Of a stretch of DNA of 64,000 bases, positions 1 through 12,002 are shown piece by piece. The stretch is from contig CM042088.1 of NCBI GenBank assembly GCA_023512835.1, positions 42,672,771 through 42,736,770 on the forward strand, in the 5' to 3' direction. This DNA comes from Taxillus chinensis (lineage: Eukaryota > Streptophyta > Magnoliopsida > Santalales > Loranthaceae). The stretch's first letter is position 1, and the number at the start of each line of letters is the position of its first letter. The position numbers and the translations under genes are program-made. The notes below the pieces were generated by a model, which was given only the letters and a program-made list of their open reading frames with translations, was not told the origin of the DNA and ran no database searches.

Positions 1-1425
1 TCACATAAAGCATATGTAATTTTCAGCATCCAGAAATCCGGGTAAAACTCCTGATTATAAGAACTTCATTTCAGAGTTCCAAGACAAAAAAAATGTCACA
101 AAATGAAATTTCCAACATAAAACAACCACTTAACAAAGTCTAAAATAAAAAACCATAGACGTTCCCATCAGATAGCTGGAACCTGTTCGGCCAGCTGCAC
201 TAGAATTCAACTTCCTTTTGTGAACACTTGATTGCATTTCCAACTCTCTATAAAGGTTTACAAAAAACTCATTTCATAATATGCAAATGCCTCACCCTAA
301 ACCATTTAATGCAAAGAGGAAAAAACGGATCCTTGACTTCAAGGCAGTAGGCAAAGCCCCATCATCTCATCAAGGCAAACAAACATATCCTTCACCCTCC
401 ACGGTATGACAAATGCACATTCCAGACACCTGCATCTATCCCACAACACATTTTGCGTGGTACTATAACTATATCCTCCACTTCCTTCAAATTCATATTT
501 ACTCTCTTCCTCTTCTTCTTTATCTCTATATATCACATCTTCCCATCCCCTCCCTTTGCTCCGCTCATCCTCTTCTCCCATATTTTTCTAACCTCACTCC
601 CTTTAATCTCTTCTCTCAGCTACACAACAGATCATCTTTTAAGAAGGTAAACTTATGCGTCTAGGATGACCTTTCAGTTTAGTAGACAAATTTCTGTGTC
701 TAGTGATTTTGTGGCCAGCATATAATCCATTTGGACATTTTAACCTAGAAACAAATGGAGCCAAAATAAAGCCAAAGGTGATCTCAAGTTGCAAACACAG
801 CTCTCAATGATAGTCCAGACGGCCATCTAGACCTAGACAGTGCTTCTACCATCTCATCCAACCTAAAAAAGAGCCTCACTCACGAAATTTTTATTGGCAG
901 GGGCCATTTAGACGGCTGTTTACCACTTTTTGACCCTTTTTACCATGAAATAACATTAAAACGAGGAAAATGTAGGAAACTAAAAGTTCATGTGTCTAAT
1001 CTGACATTTTATTTGTGATTATAATGTATTTTTCAGAGATTGAACTAGATATTAGAATTACTATTGTAATATCTAGATATTGGAACTGGATATTGTTTTT
1101 TTCCCTTGCTAATATGTGAAAATTTTATAAATTTTTGTTCCACAAAAAATACCATTCAAACATTAGAAATGCAAAAATGGTCTAGAAATACTGTGATATT
1201 ATCAAGTTCTTATGCTAATTTTGTGCTGATGTTTATTAAAAATATGAAGGCCATCTAGAAACTGTCTCCACCGCCTAATGACCATCTAGACCCTGACCAT
1301 GCAGCACCACCCAACATCTTTTATAGTTTTGGTTTCAAAACACATACGCAACAAGTATAGAGAACATAGAAGCAGAAGTGTGAGAAATTTGAAACAAAAG
1401 GCAGACAAAGCATCACAGTAAACAC
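1..1425 (-). other. Intron of the SNF4-like gene (partial)
   Basis: This stretch lies downstream of the last SNF4-like exon I can place, and no continuation of its CBS-domain coding sequence is visible on the minus strand, so it reads as a long intron running off the left edge. It is AT-rich. GTCTAGATGG-like motifs recur near 818, 903, 1250 and 1290, in both orientations, which may be a worn transposon. No coding sequence is supported; the short plus-strand ORFs at 413-664 are low-complexity CT/TC-rich sequence. Confidence 0.55.
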
Positions 1426-4400
1426 CTACATGAACAAACCCTCTTGAATATGATCTTCCATTACCCTCAATTTGTCTGTTGAGGTGTACTTTTCCTTCTT
1501 TCCAGGCTGATATAGTATGAGTCTCAAGCTCTTCCTCTGTAAAGTTCGATCCATGATTCCCAAGCTAAAATATAACTAATTAGATACCATTACACTTAAA
1601 AACCATTACATGTACAAAAAACGAAAGACATCTAAATGTATAGTCATAAAAAAATTTTCAAAATAATCAAAATTTTCATCAAGTACTGATAGTAATTAGT
1701 AAATTTTCAATGAAAGGTGATTATCCATGTTGGTTTAAAATGAGAGAAAGGCCACTAAAACAAGAAAACAGACACACCTCTCTCAAAATCAAAATGAAGT
1801 CTAAAGCACTGAGAACTCCAACAAACAAACCATTGCAAAAATCCCAGACAGGCGCTATAGGAATTCCCTGAAAGTGACTTATATTAGTAACAATGTACAT
1901 TTAAGAAGAGTTGAAAAAAAAATCAGTCAGAGAAGCCTGATTTCTTGCAGACAACATCCTGAAAGAGGTTAAACACTGGCCACAGCTATCAGAGTCATGA
2001 AAGCCCAATCTCATTAATGACAACATTGTAAGAATGATTTTGCATGAAATTCAAAAACTAATAACAAGGAAAGGGAAAGTATAAGGCATTGATAAAGGGC
2101 ATCTAACAAAACAATACTAAAAAGTATGGCCGCATTTACTGCAAAGCCTTTGACTTGAACCACAATAAGGTGCCGTTTGTTTGGCTGGTCAGCTGACATC
2201 TTAAGACCATTTTAACTGAAGCTGAATATTAATTTTTGCAGTTGTTTGCTACTTTGTTTACAATTATGTAAAAATATATGTATAATTTTATTTTCCAATG
2301 TTACCCTAGGATAAACCATAGTTATTAAAAGTGCAGGGGCACTTGAAAAATCCCAGTTAGTATAGCATAAAACAGGCTTATAAGTCCTAGTCGCTTAGTT
2401 GAATTATAAGCTCATACAGAACTTGTTTTTTCTTTTTTCGAGAGGGCCGCACGAACGCAGGCCCCCGCTACCACAAATTATGATGTACACTCTCCCACTT
2501 GGGGGGCCTCTGTGATCACCCATCGACCCCGTCCAGGTAAGTATAGCTCATAGAAAACTTGTTCTAAAAAATAAGTGCTCACAGTTATAGATACTAAGGA
2601 CTGAGAAAATGGCCAAAAGTTATATTCTGGAAAAGTGAAAAAAAAATACTATTCTACTATTCCCAAGAGCTTTTAGACTCTTAGGAGTTTAATTCCCGCT
2701 TGACCATCTTATAAGTTAAGTCAAACATGTAAACCAACTAACAGCAAAGAAGCTAATTCACATACATGCATGATTCATCGATCAAATACATATATATAGT
2801 CAAATATGTACGTTTAAAAATATAAAAATGATCTATACCTGCTCATAAAGAACATGGAATGCTTGCTTTATTGGTAAATTAACATCTAAGGCAATGACCT
2901 GCATCAATAAATGGTCCACGTAGAAAGTAACTGATCTCACTGCATTGACCAATGCATGTAATTACTCCTAAAACAAAGGCACATAAAGGAGGAAGCATCC
3001 AAACCTTGCCTGAGTCAGGAAGCAACTCATAGGCAGTATGCGTGGACAAAAAGATAGATATACGATGGCGAGATGCCTGTACATCAGCCTCTGATATAGT
3101 CTGAACAGCATCCTGCAACGTAGTATTCACATGTTACCACCAACTACAAAGAGAATCCACCCACCAACTCCACAATAACACAACAAAATAAGTCACCACT
3201 ATGGCAATAATAACAATAATAGTATATATAGTAAATATTCATGCTGATCCCACATCTAATATTACAGCTACAACACAAGGTTTTCTGTAGAATGTTTTGA
3301 AAACGTTGTACGAAAATATCTCAGAAAAATTTTACTTGGTCTAATGGTTTTTTTTCCTTTATTTTTTCCTAAACAAACTTATGTGGATATAAGGCAGAAA
3401 AGCACTGGAAGGAGGATGCAAGTATCCTGTCAGTGTAGAATATGCAGTTACATACATTTTCCTTATCAAAAACTTCGTCCTAGAAGAATAATAAATGAAG
3501 ACAAAACGGAAATATTTGACCATTATAGATACTCTTATATCCAAATTTGAGTATATTTTTAATGAATAAATTGCTTCTCATTCAGGGGATTGGTGACCTG
3601 ACCATAAAAGATTTAGGAATCCTCAATATATAATGTTAGAAGCTACATTTAATAAATCATATAACCGGAGAACCGAGTTTCTTTCAGTGTTAAGATGAAT
3701 ATTGTTGTTACCTATCCATGGTGCAAAAGAGGCGTCAATCTTCATGAACATGTGACCCAACAAAACATTTGGAAGACCAAGGAAAGGATAAAAATTAAAA
3801 TTATCGCAGAAAACATTAGAAAATATGGCTTAAAATGATAGCTGGAAGCTAGATCAGCGCAAAAAGAAATAACTCTCACCAAGTTCCCAACGCTGTCATC
3901 CAAATGGGTGTTGGATCCACCAAGAATGTCCAGAATGTTTGTAGAAATCAAGTCAGCTTCTCTGGCTAGGAAGATTGTGTTCACTATCCCATAATTTCCA
4001 TTCAAAAACTGCTGGTGATCATCATGCCGCCACTCTCCGTCGACCAGAAACTTGAACTGCATGTAATCAGAACCAAAACATGGTAACATAACTGTTCCAG
4101 ATATGTGTGTGTGTGTGTTTGACAATATAAAAATCAGTTTTAAACCATGACGAGCAACCCTGATCCTAAATATCAGCAAAAAATGATAGAATATAATAAT
4201 TCCCTGAAAAATCATATAAATTCGCTACTTCTTTAGGACATAAATGTGTGCAATTGAAAGGTGTATCATGAGCAGTAAATGGATGCCATTCAGATGCAAG
4301 TTCACATTGAATGATTTGCATACATATATTAATGCAAATCTTTATTTCAGTTTAACATACTTCTTATCATGAGTTTCATGAAATTCCCTTTTTCAGATTG

Positions 4401-5843
4401 TGTGAGCAAATTTACAGATTGGCTAAAGGACAATTATTTTTCCATTCAACTGAATGAATCATTTTCTTCTTCTTTTTACGCATTTATTTATTTAATTATC
4501 AACTTGCAGGGCATATCAACTAAGAAAATTAGTGCACAAAAAAGCATGTGAGACTACTAGCAAAGAACTGCAGCATTAGTGTAGTTCAGCTCAAAGATCA
4601 AGCAAATTTGGCCATCTGTATGCCTCTCCATATTGCATAAATATTTTCCATCAAGAAAGGTGGAACACAAACAAGAGAAAACAAACAAAAAGATGCACAG
4701 TAGGTTTAAACTCTCAATCATATGCCCCAAAACAGGTTAATCAATTTAGCAGATGTTCTCCCCGAGACCTGGCAGGCTGACAAAGCCTAGCAGTAAACCT
4801 ACTCCCATATGATTTGACATGTCAGTAAGTAACCCTATTCACATACAATTTGTCATGGCAGTAACCCTATTCCCATAAAATTTTCCATAGAATGAATGGA
4901 AAAGGGGGCATTATGCACAGGTGATAGGATGGAAATATCCTCTGAAACCACTGCAAAGGAATCAAGATGCCCATCACATTACTGAAGAAAACTCCTCTGC
5001 ATCCAAGTCACTAGAAATTGTGATCTAAGCAAGAATAACATCCATAATTGTCTCTAGCATTTTCCTTGGTAAATTTTGCAATGTTAAGGCAGTAAAATTA
5101 CTTATTGTAACTTGGACCGAAGTTTATTTAATTTTATTCCCAAATAATGTAAATTTCAATTTATTTACTAGCTTTTCTAACCTCTAATTATAATTTTTAT
5201 ATAATTACACTATTTGAAAGGCCTCACAAGAATCTTATTGTTATATAAAACTCTAGATTTCCAAAGTATGTTGCCCTCAGGACCTGATCTACAGGCTCAA
5301 TCATTCCACTCTCATCTATGCGGGAAAGAGAGAACCAACTAACATTACCAAGCTCGCATGTTTATCTCTATCCTTCTAGGCGATTACATCTGGAAGAGAA
5401 TATCTTAATCTTAAGTGACTGTCATTGCCGCTTTAAAAAAATAGCAGTAACAGTAGAAATAAAGGTGACAACATCAACTATAATTTCGGACGAACCTGAT
5501 GATAACCCGGTGCTAAGCTCCAGACAACTTGAAAAACAGTAGGGCAACCCTCCATAGGGGACATTGGGATATGTTCCGACCACCTACCAATTAAACCCAC
5601 AGAAGGCTATATTACAAGTCCAGAAAGACACATATAACACACTTTAAGAAAGCAATAGATTGAAAGAGAAATGCAGATTCTAATTTCTGCAATCAAATAT
5701 GCAAAGGTTATTCTTACATGTTGAAAGAACCGCAGAGGGAAACTCTTCTTCCACCATAACGCCATACAAACCGTGTAGGTATTAACAGCGTCCCAGGAAC
5801 AACACTGTTTTTTTTGCCCAGAATCCAAAGTAGAACCAAACAT
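1426..5843 (-). CDS. SNF4: SNF4-like SnRK1 gamma-type subunit (KIN-beta-gamma), 5' part, frameshifted in exon 1
   Basis: Minus-strand gene whose 3' end lies left of the window. Coding exons placed by protein resemblance, GT-AG sites and phase: 5843-5718, 5583-5496, 4056-3880, 3112-3005, 2898-2839, 1867-1778 and 1564-1426. The product starts MFGSTLDSG, then carries an AMPK-type glycogen-binding (CBM48-like) domain with [37 protein letters not shown] and [13 protein letters not shown], followed by the first CBS pair ([20 protein letters not shown], then [18 protein letters not shown]). This fusion of CBM and CBS domains is typical of plant SNF4/KIN-beta-gamma, the activating subunit of the SnRK1 energy-sensing kinase. 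Exon 1 is 126 nt where phase needs 125: an eight-base A run (T at 5808-5815 on the plus strand) puts the conserved residues out of frame with the ATG. All other exon junctions keep phase. The remaining CBS exons are outside the window. Family certain; functionality uncertain. Confidence 0.88.
2431..2530. other. GC-rich insert inside an SNF4-like intron
   Basis: About 100 bases markedly richer in G and C than the AT-rich intron around them, with runs such as GGCCCCCG and CTTGGGGGGCCTC. It is not an exon of the host gene, because flanking exons 2839-2898 and 1778-1867 join in phase without it. A transposon fragment is the simplest reading, but I see no terminal repeats. Confidence 0.35.
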
Positions 5844-6660
5844 TTCCAACAAAAATTCAATACAGTGCAAACACCCAATGCTCACAATGTAATTTTTCAC
5901 AATTTCAACCGGTTTGCTTGACACCAATACATCAAGGTGCCCACAAACCAATTCATAACCCAACCAAACTAATCATACTCCTTGTAAGAAAGACCCTTAT
6001 CTTTAGACATGAATAACTGCAGTACACTGCGATTTGTAGGTACTTCTCTCAAGGGATCCTCCACGGATGGGCAGAGGACCCCTACTTCTGATACATGCAA
6101 AGCAACAGGCCCAATACAAAACCCTCAAATCTCAATTTGAAAAAAAAACCAGGGAACAGCAATGCATAATCTTCTGCAAAACCACGCCAAACCCAGCAAT
6201 CACAAACAATAATTTATAAACAAAACCCACAGATCTAACACGGTGAATACCATACACCCTTCAAATCCCAGCTCTTTGCCATCAAAAATTCAACTCTGCG
6301 GCGAACAAATAAAAGGGCCATCAAACCCTTTTGTGGGACCAATCGAACAAATCTGCATATCCAGGTATATGAACCCAATTCGGAAATAATCTGCACCAAT
6401 TCACCGATTCCGCAACCCAAAACCAAACAAAACAATACCGATAAAACTCCAAACTTTGCACATAAACGAAACGGAATCAAAATTCAAAGCCCCTTCCCCC
6501 ACCCCCCAGAAAAATTATGAAGGATAGGGTATGAAACAACTCTAAACACTAGATTTGTGAAGCAATCAGTGAGATCATCGACGTTGGATCTTCAAACCGT
6601 GCGTCTGCCCCAACTGGCTGTGTAGATTTTGTAGCGAAAATTGGAAAAAAGAGGTCGAAT
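5844..6660 (-). promoter_or_regulatory. Probable 5' leader and upstream region of the SNF4-like gene
   Basis: Upstream of the SNF4-like ATG. The segment near 6540-6660 has the look of a non-coding first exon, with a possible leader intron before the ATG, but no splice pair is decisive. An ATG at 5963 opens a frame that runs into MFGST without a stop; since homologues start at MFG, I regard this as leader sequence rather than extra protein. No clear TATA box was recognised. Confidence 0.3.
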
Positions 6661-8187
6661 CAGCAGCCCATCACTTCACCGGTGTTAATTAATCACTGTA
6701 AAAATTGGTGAGATAGCAAATAAACAGCACACATATCATGCACGTGTAAATAATCTCACACCGGTATTAATTAATCCCTGTAGAAATACGCACATGCGCT
6801 TTTCATATATATAGAGAGAGAATTTTATTACGATAAGATAATAACGTGAGATCCGTTTGTTTTTTACGGTAGACATTTTAATTTAAATGTTATAATTAAT
6901 GAAATTATAATTAAATAAAAATTAAATTTAAATCATGAAATTTTAATATGACGGTACAAAATAAATATTCTCAAGAAAATTAAATAAATCATTAAATTTT
7001 TGATTCTTTATATTTAAAAATTCTTGAAATTTCCATGCTAGAAAATAAACTTGAAATCGAGTTTAACAAATAAATAAGAAATTCTACAAAAAGTTCCTTA
7101 AATTCACAATATATATATACACACACACCAACAAGATGCCAAAATATACCAAACACCCAATAAATAAGTATTAATGCCAAGAAAGTTTTGAAATAATTAA
7201 ATTAAATTTTAAGTGAGTGATATGATAGTCAATTCGATAGAAAATTATGTGAATGAAATAATATATTTTAGAAAATTTTATTTAAAGGGTTTTGAAGTTG
7301 AAGGAGATTGTAATAACCCCTTTAGCATTTTTTATAGTTTTTTATATTGTGATAAATTATTGAAAACATATATTTTTACTGTTGATTATAGTTATTATAA
7401 ATAGCCATTATGATGTAAAGTTATGGTTGAAATAGAAATTACATGTATAGGATAAGTAATTTATTATAATATGTATTTAATATATAGTTATATTGATGAT
7501 TCACATAACAAAAAAATTATATGGGAGTATAAGATAATGTTAGGGAAAAAGTATTATGAGATAATATGACATCAAGCTTAAAATAATCATAAATTAACAC
7601 TAAATTAGATTATAATAGACGATTATTTCTCGCAAATAAAATAACACTCTACGGTTCATGAATATATCAAAGTAATTCAGATGACAAATAAAATATTTTG
7701 TATTCAATTGTTAAAAATAATAGATTTTTCTCAAGTTTTTGAATTAAGAATTGAAGTCACATATGTAAGAGTTAAGTAGCATTTGTATCCTTACAATGAG
7801 CTTGTTGTCCTCATACTCGATTATTTCGTTGTCTTCAGCATGCTCCTCATACTTTTTTCATCTTACGGTCACGGTGTGAACTCCACCTTGCCTAGCCACC
7901 TTTGTAATAGATATATATTTTTTGACCCATAATTCTCCCTCCTTTTCATCTCGTGATCATTCTCTTGTTCATTACGAATAATGGCGATAACGGTTGAATC
8001 AACTACTCATCCAGTTAATATGACTTTGCTTTAATAACACCTGTCATGATGATGGTTTTTTTTCACCTTACTAACTTACATACGAGAAAGGCTCATTATG
8101 TGTAGTCTTTCACTTTGTTGGATCAAAAACATTTGACTCTGAAAAATTAATAAAGCACACAGGTGCAAACAAGCAGAAAGAACATAA
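6661..8187. other. AT-rich intergenic region
   Basis: Very AT-rich sequence with no credible coding exon on either strand. Minus-strand and plus-strand ORFs of about 60 codons at 6992-7404 are composition artefacts. I see no complete transposon, RNA gene or clear promoter element. Confidence 0.5.
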
Positions 8188-9025
8188 CACAAGTGATTTA
8201 AAAATAACTCTTATATTAATTAAAATAAAAAATCAAAAGAATTAAAGCAATCATATAAATTATTATTTATATTCAGATATTATCATTATTTTTGTATCGA
8301 ACATCTAAAAATATCATTTACTACGGTGTAATGACATTACAAATATCTCTACATATATTTCTTTATATGGACGTAAAAAACATTTCCAGCAATTTGAATA
8401 ATCTTAGTACAGGCGTGACACCTATCATAGGTTGAGGCATGAGCCCGTGCCACTACACTAATGTGTAGGTGTTTGAGTTATTGTGGGGGGTTTGAATTTG
8501 ATGGTGAACAAGGTCAGTTTACTACAATGGTAATCTTATTTATTTCAAACTCTGTTTATATTGTTTAAAAAATTAACCGTTATACTGAACATTCATGTAG
8601 TATGTATTTTTGTTATAATGTTTCATGACGATCTTATAGTTAAGTTTTACATAAATTGAATTAAAAGAAATTTAAAAATAAATTAAAATTTATTTATTTA
8701 TTTTTAATTTTATTGTAATTGAATTTGTATAAAATCATACACGAATATTAAATTTAATTATTTTTTTAAACATCTATAAAGCCCAAAACAAATTAAATTA
8801 TCACAATAATCCTCGATTATTCACTGGTGAATCTAAAACCATCGGTGGGAGCCCAAAAATTGACTGACCATTTAACACAGAGTGAGGCAGGTATGGGCCG
8901 TTTAACACAGACCTTTTAAAACTTCAATATTATTGGGCTCCTCCAGCTCCAAAGAAAAAAATGCACCAATTTTCCTTCTATCACTGGCACTGCAACTGCG
9001 CTGGGGAGAGAGGCAGCAGGCGAGA

Positions 9026-10791
9026 ATGGCGTGCTTGGTCTCTTTACACTTTTCTCTCCCACTAGCCCCCCCTGAAACCCTAGCCAAGGTAAACCTAAAA
9101 CCCTAGCTCCCTTCTTCCAATCTCTCCCAGAACTTCTAATCCCCTGTTTGGTTTGTTGATAAAATGACACTAAAGAGTCGTGAAATTCTTTTCCCATGTA
9201 TTTTCGAATGCACGCTAAACAAGGGCTTTTCAATTTCCATTGCTTCAAAATAGTGTAACGGTGAAGATTTTCCGTGGCTGAACAGTTTGTTGATGGGTTT
9301 TTGGTTTGATGTATGCCTGTGTGCTGCTGTAATGCTTTTCAATTGTTAGTTTAATTTGATGTTTTTTTTTTTTGTTTTGGGTTTTTTATCTGGTGATGTA
9401 CACAGATTTTGAATTTTAAGGCCATATTTGCTAGAGTTTAGTTGTCTGACTATGCTTCAGATATTGAGGTTGTCTAAGAGGTTGTTTGGGGTCCCTATTT
9501 TTGTTTTCCTCCCGTTTACAAGCAAAAATGAACTCCAAACACCCTCTAAGAGATCCGGAATGCAAATTGTGGGATTGCTCCCACAAAGCTTAAACCTCTT
9601 TTATGGGTTTTGGGCTGCATTGACATTGCTATGATTTTTTTTATGTGCTGTGCTCTGATGGGTTTTGGACGTATTTTCCTTTCTCTTTGGTTTATCAATT
9701 CCTTGTTGATTTAGTTTGTTGGCCTTTCTTTACCTCATATAAATATAAATTATTTATTGACTCATCAGAACTCTCGACATTTGCTTTTTTTCAAAAATTG
9801 TATATGATACTTTAGCCATAATCTTGGATATGTTTGCGATTTTCTCTTCAGGACTTAAAACACAGGCAATCAGCTCTGGCGAGATTCTCAAGCCAACCAG
9901 TCAGTAGAACAGGTTTGAGCGACATGCAGTTGTACATACAACTTTTTACAGTCCATATTTTTAGAGTTTAGCCACTTTAAAATTACGATTCATTTAGGAA
10001 TTTAGTTTGCATTGCTTACAATGTGTATTTTCTGTAAGATATTTAACTTCACGTTGCTGGCCTGTTTCCATGGTAGTGGAATAATTTGTGTCATATTTCT
10101 CAAGAACATAAATAAGGCCATACTTGAAGAAAAGTATTAAAATTTAACTGTCAGCTATATATACTTTCATCTTTCTACACTTGGATTTTCTGAAATCAAA
10201 ATGGCATCCCAAGCGTTCACAATTGGCTTCAACAAAAAATGTGATTTCTTTAGGAACTTGCTGTCATAAAGAATTATCTGTGCGTTTGTTTAGATTCATT
10301 TCCCTGTCTCGTGGTCTCTAGAGGATTGTGAAGGGTCGGTTTTGAACATATTTTTAGTGGAACGAACTTAAGATTTTTGTAGGATTAGCTGGAACTTGTT
10401 GGCTTGGCTGAGCACCTGGATAAATCAATGAAAGTATTAACTGTCAAGATAAAGAACAAAACAGTGAAGATTTACCAAACAAAAACACCGTAAACTTGTT
10501 TCAGATGTTACTTTAAACATCAGTATGGCAACTCTTCTCTCTTCTTGCTCATTGACACTCTGAATTTCATCTGCAGCAATTGCACACTTCCCAAGCAGCT
10601 GGGGTAGAGTCAAGTCCTTTTCAAATTGGCAATGTCAGCGTCATTTAATGACAGCATGGGAACATTTCCGTCAACCTGTTTGTTCATATGTAAAATATGG
10701 TATCTGTACTGCTATAAGTGGGTACTGGGTTGGACCAGAGTTTGAGGATGGATGGGGATTTGTAGAAGCTTTTGTAAATCAACTAATTTGA
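9026..10791 (+). CDS. Small predicted organelle-targeted protein, 112 aa, copy A
   Basis: Three exons, 9026-9088, 9852-9912 and 10577-10791, join into one open frame of 112 codons plus TGA. Donors GTAAAC and GTTTGA and acceptors TTCAG and TGCAG are all in phase, and the match of phase across both introns is the main evidence. The first 45 or so residues (MACLVSLHFSLPLAPPETLA, then an Arg/Ser-rich stretch) are nearly free of acidic residues and resemble a plastid or mitochondrial transit peptide. The C-terminus contains YGICTAISGYWVGPEFEDG followed by WGFVEAFVNQLI, which looks like a compact conserved block. I do not recognise the family. The gene is convergent with the methyltransferase pseudogene downstream and is repeated at 14090 with no coding difference that I noticed. 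Confidence 0.68.
9478..9546. mobile_element. Tiny Harbinger-like MITE in intron 1, copy A
   Basis: A 69-bp segment bounded by inverted ends GAGGTTGTTTGGGGT and ACTCCAAACACCCTC, flanked on both sides by TAA (9475-9477 and 9547-9549). A three-base TAA/TTA duplication with GGTGTTTGG-like ends is the pattern of PIF/Harbinger Tourist-type MITEs. It lies in the first intron of the 112-aa gene and was copied with it to 14540. Confidence 0.55.
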
Positions 10792-12002
10792 TTCTTGGTA
10801 GGTTAATGAAAAGGTTTACCCCACCAATCTTTTTGCTGGATGCATGCAGAAAAAGTTTAACGGCAACTCTGCTGTTGCTCCAGAAAAAGTTGCTGCTTCA
10901 CCATTTTTAAAATATTTCATTCCCAAAATATCGTTTTTCTTAAACTTGTTCTCAAAATACCACGTTTTACCTTCTTTTCACCCGGAGATGGAAAAGAGAA
11001 ATGACTAGTAACGGTTCACGGACTAAAATATTTTTATCCATTTTAGTTTCGTGAGTTTAAACAAATCAGCCTAAATTGCGGACTAGTTTATTATTTTAAA
11101 AAATATTTTTTAAAAAAAATTATTACATATTTTACATAATATATTAATACTTATAGTTATAATTTAAATTTATTAATTTTAAAATTAAAGTTTAAAAATA
11201 TATTTATTTAAATATGGTTTAAAATTTAAAAGTTTAAAAATATTTAATAAAAATTAACTTATAATATGGATCAGTTTGGTTTGGATCGGACCAGAAATTT
11301 TTTGTAACAAATAGAGGAAACTATAAAGTATATATCAATTCTAATTATGTGGTATTTACTAATTATTTTATTAATATTATATTTCATTTTACTATTAGTT
11401 AGAATGTTAATTATATCCAACTTATTAGATAGATAATCTGAACCTGTTAAAAAATTTAGTAACAATATTCTCTAGGTCTTCACCTTATCAAACAAACTAA
11501 GTCAAAATCATGTTTGAAAATACCTAATTTTGAAGATATTTGATGAGTTGGGTTGGTCGGCTGGGTGTAATAGTAGCGGAGAGGAGATTTTTGTCCATTG
11601 GAGCGTTATTAGAGTGGGAGGAGGCGACGTCATGGATGTCTATTTTTTCGGAGGCAATGTCAATCATTGATGGCAATTAGGAGCTTGGGTTCATTTGGAA
11701 TGACCGAAAGCCTCTAGTTTTTTCATGATTGATCCAATAACTTTTGCATTCGTTTAGACCATGGTTGGATGGGTTAGGGTTATTTTGTTTTTTTATTAAA
11801 TAAATTATCAAGGCAATTTTACCCCAACAATAGCAACATCAGCCACCAGGGAGCTACACCATTGGATCTGCAGTGAAAGCTTTCTTTTGGGTGAAACGTT
11901 GGTTGTGTACATTTTGATTGCAGTGACTAATAGCATTCATTATGTGGAGCAGTGAGTAGAGTAGGAAAAAACAGGAATGCTATACACAGCACAGCACTCG
12001 GG
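10792..12002. other. Convergent intergenic region, left unit
   Basis: Lies between the convergent 112-aa gene and methyltransferase copy. It is AT-rich from about 11090 to 11260 and contains no supported gene. The minus-strand ORF at 11271-11465 is AT-rich noise; it recurs in the right unit only because the whole block is duplicated. Confidence 0.5.

Noticed and set aside
5844..5963. N-terminal extension of the SNF4-like protein (MGYELVCGHLDV...)
   Set aside because: Homologues begin at MFGS; the extension has no domain, lies in likely leader sequence, and does not repair the frameshift.
8902..9342. Minus-strand ORFs of 61-110 codons, repeated at 13966-14406
   Set aside because: They overlap the first exon and intron of the plus-strand 112-aa gene and are repeated only because the block is duplicated; no domain or splice support.
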